A stretch of 64,000 bases of DNA from Dendrolimus kikuchii. Lineage: Eukaryota; Arthropoda; Insecta; Lepidoptera; Lasiocampidae. Positions within the stretch are counted from its first letter, which is position 1, and every line of letters starts with the position of its first letter. Location: NCBI GenBank assembly GCA_019925095.2, contig CM034392.1, positions 14,398,387 through 14,462,386 of the forward strand, written 5' to 3'. This document shows positions 1 through 11,900 of the stretch, one piece after another. The notes under the pieces are model-generated. The model was not told where the DNA came from and did no database searches. It worked only from the letters and a program-made list of their open reading frames with translations. A program made the translations under genes and the position numbers.

Positions 1-486
1 ATATATATAAAGTATCCTATATTCATCATTGTTGGATACAAGGATAAATATACGATACTTTTTATTTAAAAAAATGGGATAGTTCTTGCGGGACACGCTA
101 TGCGAGTAAAGTTGCACGAACCGATTGTTATGTATTGTTATTAGTAAATTTATTCTACTTTTGATAGCAAAACGAGGAGGATCTTGGGCTAATTAAATCC
201 GTATAAAACTGTTTATATTGAATTTCTAGACCTATTTGGATTTGCTTTTTTTTAATGCAGTACTAATATACTTTTATATAGAATAAAAGCCTAATAATAT
301 CAACTCATAAAGGTCATTTTTAAAAGAACGGTCAGTAAGCCCTGACTGGGCTGGCTTGTCTAATGGCCGGTTCCTACATCTTACCGACTGTTCATTTGCC
401 TCGCTATTGGTTAACATTGGACCGATGATAGGGCAGGGCAAGTGAATGAATAGTAAGATATAGGCACCCGCCATAAGACGGATCTG

Positions 487-600
487 TGCGTTTCGCAAAT
501 CAGTTATCTCGAGAAACAGATTTCATCGCGATGTTTTCCCTCGCCGCCAGCACGTGATATTTGTAACAATATACACATTTAGTAAGAAAACTGCCTTATC
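487..600 (-). repeat. SINE fragment (tRNA-derived family, internal/3' part)
   Basis: On the minus strand the piece matches the middle of the SINE copies at 55.8 and 63.1 kb (aaggcagttttctta, tattgttacaaatat, gaaaacatc). The tRNA-like head is not visible. The remaining sequence from 1 to 736 shows no gene. Confidence 0.5.
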
Positions 601-736
601 ACTAATGCTTTTCGGTCCTGTCATTTAAAACGCGGGTGCCTTAGTTGCTAAGAAACCTCTGGTTATAAAAATTGCTTGTAATGAATTTCGACCGTAAAAC
701 AAAATACTCCTAAGGGATTTACTATTGCGTAAATAA

Positions 737-1590
737 TAGGTTGGGGAAAGTCTTTTCGCATATAGTATGTATGAACTTGTAATAAAATTTCTTTGGCTAT
801 ACCATTTGTATCTGGCTGGTTTTGGTATCATTAAAAAGTTTTAATTTTAAAGAAGACAATTCCAAATTCAAATTAGGAAAATGTGTGATTTTCATTTGTT
901 TTTCTTATTGTTAAAATGAGTGAATCTAATGAAGAAATTCGATACATTTTAAAATTTTACTACAAAAAAGGTAAAAATGCAACACAAGCCGCGAAAAAAA
1001 TTTGTGATATTTATGGACCTAATGCAGTATCTGTGAGAGTAGCGCAAATTTGGTTTAAGCGTTTTCAATCCGGAAATTTTGATATCAAAGATGCACGTCG
1101 CTCTGTTACGGACAAAATTGATGCCATTTTTGAAAAAGTGGAGCAAGATCGGCATATTAGTAGTTACGATGTAGCTAGAGAACTGGGAATTGACCACAAA
1201 ATGGTTTTGGCGCATTTGAAAAAATTTAAAAAAGCTGGGTACACAAAAAAGCTCGATATTTGGCTGCCTCATGAGCTCACTGAAAGAAACCTAATGAACC
1301 GTGTACTCATTTGTGATTCTTTATTACGACGTAACTGTTTCGGTCTCTGCAGAATTCCTTAGGCAGTGTCAGGTTAACATCACGAGAGGACTGCCAAAAC
1401 CACTTGTCGCAGTTTTTTGATCAGAAGGCCCAAAATTTTTATAGCAATGGGATCACGTCCCTACCTACAAGATGGCAAAAATTTATCCAACAAAATGGCA
1501 CCTACATACTTTAGTCAAATGTAAATGAACTTTATAAAAAAACCTTTTGAATTTTTATATAAAATGCGAAGGAACTTTTTCCCCAACCTA
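737..1590 (+). mobile_element. Mariner-like element, internally deleted
   Basis: Terminal inverted repeats GGTTGGGGAAAG... (from 739) and ...TTTTTCCCCAACC (to 1588) are flanked by the TA dinucleotides expected for Tc1/mariner (737-738, 1589-1590). The element is about 850 bp, shorter than the usual 1.3 kb. The 5' coding part and the 3' coding tail remain but the middle is missing. It lies in a dpy intron, opposite to the gene. Confidence 0.9.
916..1362 (+). pseudogene. Mariner transposase remnant, N-terminal DNA-binding domain
   Basis: The 148-codon frame begins MSESNEEIRYILKFYYKKGK, with helix-turn-helix features of mariner transposase (ATQAAKKICDIYG, VAQIWFKRFQSGNFD). It also keeps the linker (HELTERN, RVLICDSLLRRN). 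After that motif (about 1331) the frame jumps into sequence matching the C-terminal end of the family in another frame (from about 1338, R-S-L-Q-N-S-L-G). The catalytic D,D34D core is therefore deleted and the ORF is closed by an out-of-frame stop. It cannot encode an active transposase. Confidence 0.88.
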
Positions 1591-1903
1591 ATATGTTATT
1601 TCACGAGTTTATGAGATCGGCTGAATTTTTGTATTATCAATTCAGCGCAAGTGTAATGTAGGATGGCGTAACGTGTAAATTTAATATTAGTTTTCAGGTT
1701 TTCGAAATTTGGATTTGCAATTATAGGAAGTTTACGTACACTTAAAACGTAAACGTTGTGTACATACGTCGCTTCTCAAGAACGTTTCTCTTGCACACCA
1801 TAGATATTTGGAATAAGCTCCCAAAAAAGGTTTCTCCGGTATGGTCTTTTTAAAAAATTTATCGTTTTTCTTAGAGACCGGTATCTACATTGGTAACCAT
1901 TGG

Positions 1904-1990
1904 TATTGCAAATGTCCATAGGCGATGGTAATCTCTTGCCATCAAGTGAGCCGTTACCCTATCTCTTGTGCTCCAGCAATGAAAATAAAT
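1904..1990 (+). repeat. Fragment of SINE-like family C
   Basis: It matches the 3' half of the 57.4-kb copy (tattgcaaatgtccatagg, cgatggtaat, catcaagtgagccgt). The rest of 1591-2700 is dpy intron with nothing else that I recognise except a small hairpin at 2171-2211. Confidence 0.55.
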
Positions 1991-2700
1991 TTAGTTCAAT
2001 GTTAAATTTTGTTATTAACTTAAAGCTGACTCACACTTTCATGTTTATATGCAAACTAATTATCGCAGATGCCTAGTCTTAGAAATAGTAGGAGAGGCCA
2101 AGAGGGGATTTTGGGATTTACTCGAGCATGTCAGAATAACATAAGGGGAGAAACCTTACGCCCTATTATGTACCCCCACCATATATGAACCCTTCATATA
2201 GAGTGGGGGTAATTTTTATTCTTCAAAATTTTTTTCATACCGTCAGATTAAGAAAATTCCTCCACATAATTGTCAGATTATGGGTCAGTACGACAAGGAC
2301 ATCAAGCTGAACCGTCTGTATATTAATCTGACATGGTCGAGTATTTCAATGTTACGTTTTTTTTTGCATTTTCAAAAATCCTAATCGTCAGTCTTTTGAA
2401 TAAGAGTTCCTTTAGGGTTTAGTTAACATCCCTTTTGAATATCTGACGCTCTTGAGTATTTCTGTGCAAGTCTTTTTTTTTTTAAACCTGTACACGCTCC
2501 CTCCATTATAATAACTAAAATAACATATTTTTTGCTTTTTAGCATCTAATCTTCACAATCCAAAAGATCCCCGCGACGCTCGAGTAACTCCACATTTAGC
2601 ATCTTGGGCTCCCCTACTAAAATGCTGTGACAGAAGCACGTACAACTTGCGCCTAAATTCGTTATTTTAACTGTACAATGCCGAATAACTGCTTTCCTAC

Positions 2701-2901
2701 CTTGATAACATTCCAAGAAGGGATTTCCTGTAAAACCGGCGTAACATTTGCACTCAATACCATGATTAGACGGGATACACTCCGCGTTATCACCACATGA
2801 ATCTATAGAACAAGGACTTATGCATCTTCTATTAAGTCTGTCACATAATAACTCTGGTGGACAGTCTTCGTTGTATTGACATACTGATTTTGGATCCGAA
2901 A
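2701..2901 (-). CDS. dpy: dpy exon 30: DPY unit plus EGF; last exon seen in window
   Basis: The exon is 67 codons, phase 1 both sides (acceptor TTTTAG, donor GTAGGA). It reads [20 protein letters not shown] and then an EGF with [13 protein letters not shown]. No further EGF exon is visible between 2700 and 1, so the next intron extends past the window edge. Confidence 0.87.
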
Positions 2902-5900
2902 CTAAAATTAAAATGACAGGTCAAAAATTATTTCAATTAATTACAAATATAGTACTTTTTTGTAAATTATGTGTAAAATAATGATAAACTTACCCGTAAC
3001 TGGTACGCATCCGACGTATCCGTTTCCTTGATACCCTTCCAAACAACTGCAATCTGAGCCATGATTTGTGTTTATACAAACCGCATTTGGTACGCATGGG
3101 TTGTGTATGGCACATGGGTGTTGGCATGCACTATTTATACAAGCTTCCGTCAAGTGACAATCTTCATTTCGTGTGCAACCAGCTGAGTAAAAGTGAAATA
3201 TGTACATTTACTTTTAAATCTTCTATATACAACAAATTTACAACAGTTATTTATCTTCTCAACTCTTGGATATACCTATATATTAATGATATACCTTTTA
3301 TAAAACACTAGGTATTGCTAAACTTATCTCTCATAATAAAAATTAGTTAACTGTAATATCTGTACAAAATTCAGAACTGACCACAACTATTGTTAGGTTA
3401 AGGTCTAAATTAGATATTGTTTAATTTTTATTGACTTCAGATTAATAGATTAAAATAAGCAACATTAATTAATTAATCATGACATCAATTATTCACATGA
3501 AATGAGTTATTAGGGCTTACATATTTTAGGTGAACATTTTACAGCGGGATCTCCGTCGTATCCGGCAGGACAAGAACACATAGGTCTGTGCTTTATTCGT
3601 TGACAGTTGGCGCCGATACCACAAACGTTATCAAACTCACAAGGATCTTGGCACAGTCCCATAAAACAGGCTTCGATCTCTATACAATCTCGATCGGAAT
3701 GACAAGGTTCAGGCACCTTTGGTGTTCCAGATGTTTCTAGTATGTTACATGTTAATAAATTAGTATGTTACATAATATAAAGTTAAAAATTATTTACATT
3801 TGTTTCTATTACTATAATTACATTATTTGCGCATTTGTCCGATAAAACATTTTACTATAAAGTTAATTTATATTTTACTCATTATATCTTTTTTTATTAA
3901 AATAATATTTTGGATTTAAACTGGTATGCAAAATATCTCCTTAGCATACCTCTGGCACAGACGTTTCCAGCGCTGGCATCACATACGCATGCAGCAACGT
4001 GATTCTCAACTTTACAAATGGTGTTCTTTGTACATTTTTCTCCCATCACAGCACAAGGATTCTGGCATACTCCGTTTAAGCAGGCCTTGGTCGTTGAGCA
4101 TTGCGAATTTATTTTACAGGGGATATTAGTATGTGTTTCAGTATTTAGGTTAATAGTCTCTGTTGATGTTATGTCAGTCGTCGAACTCATGTCAGTCCAA
4201 GCGGGAATTTCTACATCTTTTCTTCGAGATGATAAACTTTCTGTAGATGTACTAATTGAAGAATGACGTAGGATATCAGAATTATTAGAGGTCAAGTAGT
4301 CATCTTGCAAGTTAGCAGTTGTACCACTTTGATTTTGATCTAAGGGTGTACTTTCGGTTGAAATCGGACCTGGGATAACAATCGCATTTGTGCTTTCGTC
4401 TAATTGAGTAATATTTTCGGCATTAAACTTCATAGAAGTATTTAAGAGGACTGTAGTAAGTTCTGCGCCCTCATTTGTTTGCAAAGAATAAGAAGTATAG
4501 GACGACACTGGAATATCCGTAACAGTAATATCGCCTTGTGTAACAAATATATCTTTGTTTTCAGTGAATTCATGTATTACGGTAACTAAATTATCAGTTG
4601 AAGTTTCCAACATGTCTTCAGAAGATGTTGACGATTGCTCCGACGTTAAACGTATCTTGGGTGTTGTTATACTTTTACTATACGTATTAACAGAACTATC
4701 TTTATTGTTATTGATAATATCATATACAGTTACATCTAAAATATTTGTAGTTTGTTTGGCATTATCCGAGTCATTCAAATCGTAAGAATTAGCGGTTGTT
4801 GTTTTAAATACGTTTCCACTTTCTGGTTCTGTGTTTAAAACTGTACTATATGTTGTTGTTAACAAATCTTCAAAAGTACTCAAAAGAGTTGTAGGCGATT
4901 GATCTATGTTAAAATTAGTTTCAATGTCTATTGCTGTAGTTTGCTCATCAACTTGAAAACTTATTGTAACAGGTGAACTATCGTTTGACACAATTTTAGT
5001 AGTTTCAGCTTCAGGTAAAGATGGAATGCCAATAGTTGAATATTTGTCATTTAAAGTACTTATATCTGTTTCCGGTACTAAATTTTTATGCAACGAATTA
5101 GTTTTTTCTGTAATGACAACAGGTTTTGTTGTAACCTCACTCTCCATGAACGGTGTTTGACTTGTGTCAGAGTTGCTGGTAATTAAGTTTAAGTCTAACT
5201 TCTGCTGATTTACTCCGTAAAAAGTACTTCTAGTAAGTGGAACTACTGTTGTGGGTTCAGTTGGCCAATTATCTGTACCCACTTCAGGAATTGAGTTCGT
5301 AGTCATTTTTAGTTCAGTGTTTTTATTTTCAAATGTATTATCTGTGCCTGGAGCATCTGACACTGTCGTTTTGTCACTAAAGATATTGTCAGTAGTGGTG
5401 GTTGTTTCTATTTTTGAGTTTGAAGATGACGTTTCATTATTTGTAATATTAAAGGAAGAAATACTACTGTTTGCAAAATATGTCTCAGTTGAAGTTATTT
5501 CTGCATTTAGACTTGATGAAGGCAAAGTTGTATCAACATTATTCTTTTGAGAGTATGGCATTTTGGTGGGTACTATGTCAAGGAAATCACCACTAAAGTC
5601 TTTTATAGTAGTTTTTCCCATGGTCGTTTCAATTGTACTATGTTCTGTTACAGTTTTAATTCCAGGTGATATATTTGTTGTAATATCGTCATAGTTTTGG
5701 AATTCTGTTGTTAAACCTTTATCATTTTGCTCCACAAGATTAACCACTTCAGTGGATGAAACTGTATTTGGATTAGTATTATAACTAATCTCTTCAGTTA
5801 ATATATCTTTAGATTCTGTAAAGGATGTAGGTGTTGTAGTTATCGAAGTAGACTTAGTATTCATATCAGAAGGCTTTTCATTCAAGTCATTAATAATAGT

Positions 5901-8900
5901 TGGCATAGTAGACTCTTCTTTAAAAGTACTTGTGTAATATGTATCGCTATTCGTCGTAGCAAATTTATTACCCACTAAATCTGTCCTAGAGGTAACTTTT
6001 GTAATTTCATTGTAAGTCGAACTTTGAACTATTTCAGGGTTCAGAGTTTTAGATGATTCTGGTGAGCTCTTTGTATATGAAGTCTCCGTTACAGGGGTAG
6101 ACAACTCAAAACGTATGGTTTGATCTGTTTCTGTAAACGAAATTGATGGGGTTTTAAAAGTGGGACTTTCGTTTAAACCAGTAGTTTGTCTATCTGAAGC
6201 TTCTTTAAAATAGCTTGATTCGAAACCCGGATGAGTAATTGGCAAAGTAGATACTTCTTCAAATTTACTCATATAAATCGTATCGCTTTCCGTCGTAACA
6301 AAGTCCATTCCAGGAGACGTTATTCTTGGAGTGACTTCTGTGATTTCATTTTGAGGCAAACTCTCAGCTATATCAGGGTTCAGAGTAGTGGATGATTCAC
6401 TAGGTAAGCTCTTTGTGTCCGAAGTTTCCGCTACAATCGTAAATAACTCAGATGGTACGGTTTGGTCAGTTTCTGTAACTAGTCTTAAATCAGTAGTTTG
6501 TCTATCTGAAGGTTCATTATAATAGCTTGTTTCGAAACTCGAATGAGTAGTTGATAAAGTAGATTCTTCTTCAAGTGTACTCGTATAAATCGTATCGCTT
6601 TTCGTCGTGACAAAGTCCATCCCGGGAGACGTTATTCTTGGAGTGACTTCTGCGATTTCATTTTGAGGCGAACTTTCAGCTACATCAGGGTTCAGAGTTG
6701 TGGATAATTCATTAGGTAAGCTCTTTGTGTCCAAAATTTCCGCTACAGTGGTAGATAACTCAGATGGTATGGTTTGGTCAGTTTCTGTAACTACCGAAAT
6801 TGATTGGGTTTTAAAACTCGGACTTTCGTTTAAACTAGTAGTCTGTCTATTTGAAGCTTCATTATAATAACTGTTTTCCAAACCCGTGGGAGTAGTTGGC
6901 AAAGTAGATTCTTCTTCAAATTTACTCGTATAAATCGTATCGCTTTCCGTCGTAACAAAGTCCATTTCAGGAGACGTTATTCTTGGAGTGACTTCTGTAA
7001 TTTCATTTTGAGGCGAACTCTCAGCTATATCAGGGTTCAGAGTTGTGGATGATTCACTAGGTAAGCTCTTTGTGTCCGAAGTTTCCGCTACAGTCGTAAA
7101 TAACTCAGATGGTATAGTTTGGTCAGTTTCTGTAACTAGTCTTAAATCAGTAGTTTGTCTATCTGAAGGTTCATTATAATAGCTTGTTTCGAAACTCGAA
7201 TGAGTAGTTGATAAAGTAGATTCTTCAAGTGTACTCGTATAAATCGTATCGCTTTTCATTGTAACGAAGTCCGTCCCGGGAGACGTTATTCTTGGAGTGA
7301 CTTCTGCGATTTCATTTTGAGGCGAACTTTCAGCTACATCAGGGTTCAGAGTTGTGGATAATTCATTAGGTAAGCTCTTTGTGTCCAAAATTTCCGCTAC
7401 AGTCGTAGATAACTCAGATGGTATGGTTTGGTCAGTTTCTGTAACTACCGAAATTGATTGGGTTTTAAAACTCGGACTTTCGTTTAAACTAGTAGTCTGT
7501 CTATTTGAAGCTTCATTATAATAACTGTTTTCCAAACCCGTGGGAGTAGTTGGCAAAGTAGATTCTTCTTCAAATTTACTCGTATAAATCGTATCGCTTT
7601 CCGTCGTAACAAAGTCCATTCCAGGAGACGTTATTCTTGGAGTGACTTCTGTAATTTTATTTTGAGACGAACTCTCAGCTATATCAGGGTTCAAAGTTGG
7701 GGATGATTCACTAGGTAAGCTCTTTGTGTCCGAAGTTTCCGCTACAGTCGTGAATAACTCGGATGGTATAGTTTGGTCGGTTTCTGTAACTAGTCCTAAA
7801 TCAGTAGTTTGTCTATCTGAAGGTTCATTAAAATAGCTTGTTTCCAAATCCGAATAAGTGGTTGATAAAGGCGATTCTTCTTCAAATTTACTCGTATAAA
7901 TCGTATAGCTTTTCGTCGTAACAAAGTCCATTCCAGGAGACGTTATTTTTGAAGAGACTTCTGTAATTTCATTTTGAGGTGAATTTTCAGCTACCTCAGG
8001 GTTCAGAGTTTTGGATGATTCATTAGGTAAGCTTTTTGTGTCCAAAGTTTCCGTTACAGTCGTAGATAACTCAGATGGTATGGTTTGGTGAGTTTCTGTA
8101 ACTACCGAAATTGATTGGGTTCTAAAACTCGGACTTTCGTTTAAACTAGTAGTCTGTCTATTTGAAGCTTCATTATAATAGCTGTTTTCCAAACCCGTAT
8201 CAGTAGTTGATAAAGTAGACTCTGCTTCAAATTTATTCGTATAAATCGTATCGCTTTTCGTCGTAACAAAGTCCATTCCAGGAGACGTTATTCTTGGAGT
8301 GACTTCTGTGATTTCATTTTGAGGCGAACTCTCAGCTATATCAGGGTTCAGAGTTGTGGATGATTCATTAGGTAAGCTCTTTGTGTCCGAAGTTTCCGCA
8401 ACAGTCGTAGATAACTCAGATGGTATGGTTTGGTGAGTTTCTGTAACTACCGAAATTGATTGGGTTTTAAAACTCGGACTTTCGTTTAAACCAGTAGTCT
8501 GTCTATTTGAAGCTTCATTATAATAGCTGTTTTCCAAACCCGTATCAGTAGTTGATAAAGTAGACTCTGCTTCAAATTTATTCGTATAAATCGTATCGCT
8601 TTTCGTCGTAACAAAGTCCATTCCAGGAGACGTTATTCTTGGAGTGACTTCTGTGATTTCATTTTGAGGCGAACTCTCAGCTATATCTGGGTTCAGAGTT
8701 GTGGATGATTCATTAGGTAAACTCTTTGTGTACGAAGTTTCCGCAACAGTCGTAAATAACTCAGATGGTATAGTTTGGTCGGTTTCTGTAACTAGTCTTA
8801 AATCAGTAGTTTGTCTATCTGAAGGTTCATTATAATAGCTTGTTTCGAAACTTGAATTAGTAGTTGATAAAATAGTTTCTTCTTCAAGTGTACTCGTATA

Positions 8901-11900
8901 AATCGTATCGCTTTTCGTCGTAACGAAGTCCATCCCGGGAGACGTTATTCTTGGAGTGACTTCTGCGATTTCATTTTGAGGCGAGCTTTCAGCTACATCA
9001 GGGTTCAGAGTTGTGGATAATTCATTAGGTAAGCTCTTTGTGTCCAAAATGTCCGCTACAGTGGTAGATAACTCAGATGGTATGGTTTGGTCAGTTTCTA
9101 TAACTACCGAAATTGATTGGGTTCTAAAACTCGGACTTTCGTTTAAACTAGTAGTCTGTCTATTTGAAGCTTCATTATAATAGCTGTTTTCCAAACCAGT
9201 ATGAGTAGTTGGCAAAGTAGATTCTACTTCAAATTTACTCGTATAAATCGTATCGCTTTCCGTCGTAACAGAGTCCATTCCAGGAGACGTTATTCTTGGA
9301 GTGACTTCTGTAATTTCATTTTGAGGCGAACTCTCAGCTATATCAGGGTTCAAAGTTGTGGATGATTCATTAGGTAAGCTCTTTGTGGCCAAAGTTTCCG
9401 CTACAGTCGTAGATAACTCAGATGGTATGGTTTGGTCAGTTTTTGTAACTAGCGAAATTGATTGGGTCCTAAAACTCGGACTTTCGTTTAAACTAGTAGT
9501 CTGTCTATTAGAAGCTTTATTATAATAGCTGTTTTCCAAACCCGTATGAGTAGTGGGCAAAGTAGTTTGTTCTTTAAATTTACTCGTGTAAATCGTATCG
9601 CTTTTCGTCGTAACAATATCCATTCCGGGAATCATTTTTGGAGTAACTTCTGTAATTTCATTCTGAGGCGAACTATTAATAATATCAAGTTGTAGATCTG
9701 TGAATAATACATTGGATGACTTTGTTCTGTCTGAGATTTCCGTTACCGTGGAAGATAATGTGCTGTGGACAGTTTCAGTATATAATGAAGACATTGTAGC
9801 TACTGAAGTGAGATTTTCGTCCACATTGGGCGTTTGTTTATCAGTATCTTTAGTAAAATAATTTGTTTCTAAATCTGAGTAAGTGGTTGACATGGTAGAT
9901 TCTTCTATAAAACTACTTGTATAAACAGTATTATCATTCTTCGTAACAAAGTCCATCTTAGGTGATTTTTCCCCTAAGGTAACTTCTATGATTTCCTTTT
10001 GTAGGGCACTGTCTGTAGTTTTTGAGAAAGAATTTACATCGGGAAAATCATTTTTTTCTTTCAAAGTTGAATGGTATTCAGTTCTTGATTGTATATTGGA
10101 TGGTGTTGTTGTTTGTATAACTGTTTCTGGATTAATTAGAGAAACCGTTTCAAAAATTTGGCTAGACTCAGTTATTGTTGACTGAACCGTAATTTTGTTT
10201 TCAACAATAAGGGGCGTACTTTGATTCACATCGGTTTCATCTAAGTTTACCTGAGTTGTATAATGCAACACTGAACTTGTTTTATCCTTTTCTAAGGTAG
10301 TATCTAAATCAATTTTTGTTACACTTTTCTTTGTTTCAGTTTCTTCATGTGTGTTTAAATAAAAGTCTTCAGAATAGTTATTAGATGAATTACTGGTCCC
10401 ATCTTTCCCACTTTTTAATTTATCTGTATCTTCTGATTGGGTAGAAATTGTTGTAGCTTCCAACTGATTGATAATTGTTGATTCTTTGGACTTATCATCT
10501 ACAAAGCTATTACTTGATAAAATATATGAAAGTTGTGTAGTTGTTTCAGAACCTTCTTCGTAATGGTGCGCATTTGTATTTGTTCTAGTCTCATTTCTAT
10601 CTCGGATTTGTAAATCTTCAATGTTATCATTTGTTCTGGAAATATATTCTACCATTTGTGTGGTTACTTCAGTTGTGACTGGTTCAGAATTAGTGTTCAG
10701 TTCATTGTAATTAATAGAATTAGTTAAACTAGTATAATCCGTACGAGAAAATAAAGATAAAGTAGAGCTTTCTGACGACATATCAGTAGAATCGGTTGAT
10801 GGCGTATCATGATACCCTGGAGAAAGGCCCTTATTATTGTCACTGACAGCAATAGATGTGCCATTTGTGTCGTTCCGTGTGTTTTCGTCTTGTAATAAAT
10901 CGGTTTCAACATTTGTTCTTTTAGGCATAGGTGTTGTATTTCCAGGATACATATTATTTATTGGTGTACCTGTTTCAGTAACATCTTTACTATTATCACT
11001 AAAAGTAAATTGATCAAATTTAGTTGTCATAAAATCATCACTATTTGAAAATACGGAATCTAAAACTGTATCTAAATCTATGGATGGTTTAGTCTGTTGT
11101 AAGACGAAATCGACGTCTGTTGAAGGTAATGAATCAGTTGATAGTATTTTTTGTTCAATCATATTTGTCGTAGATATTACATTGGTTGATAATTGATCGT
11201 CTGTAAGTGTATCAGATGTATATAACTTATTGTAAATATCTATTGTTGTATCTTTTTGTTCTGTGAAACCTGTATTTGTAGTTTTGATTTTGTTGGTATG
11301 ATCGTTTACAGCCGAAGATGTTATACTTTCAACTGAAGAATATTCAGTTAAATATGAGTTACTATTAGGAGTGACCGTAGTCATTTCATTTAGATCGTTT
11401 TTTGTTTCCTCTTCCTCTTGCATAATTGATGAAATTACATTTTGGTCAGTTGCATACTCACTGACTATAGTTGTTTTGTCTAAGTTTTCCTGTTCGGAAT
11501 ACATTTTTGTAGCATCTACAATTGTAGTAGTTTCGTATGATGCTATATGATTTTTTTTATCTACATGCTGTTCATCTTTATCAGACTCACTTGATAATGA
11601 GTTCCATACTGTTGTTGTAATAGAATTTTTTTCTGTACCAGTTTCATGGAGATAAACTGACTTACTGACATTTTTATGAGATTGCAATTTTGAAGTAAGA
11701 GTTTCTGTAAAATTATTGTTCAATTGACGTTGATTTTCGGGGGTTTTAGTGTTTTTATTATCACTTAATGGGGTAGAGGAATCATTATTATGCATGACAT
11801 TTTTAGTATATGGTCTAATTGTACTTTCAACGTTTATAATTGTGCTGCTACTTTGAACAAGTTCGACGGATTCTAGAGAGGAGTGGCTGTTGTCCAGTAA

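Noticed and set aside
949..1272. 107-codon minus-strand frame at the mariner
   Set aside because: It is a shadow of the transposase remnant.
5251..5550. Plus-strand frames of 60 to 99 codons within 3.9-12.6 kb
   Set aside because: They lie opposite the dpy mucin-like exon, whose Thr/Ser codons rarely create stops on the other strand.
5915..9904. Identification of the array as PIGSFEAST repeats
   Set aside because: Unit length is similar, but I could not see the characteristic motif. Kept as inference of position only.
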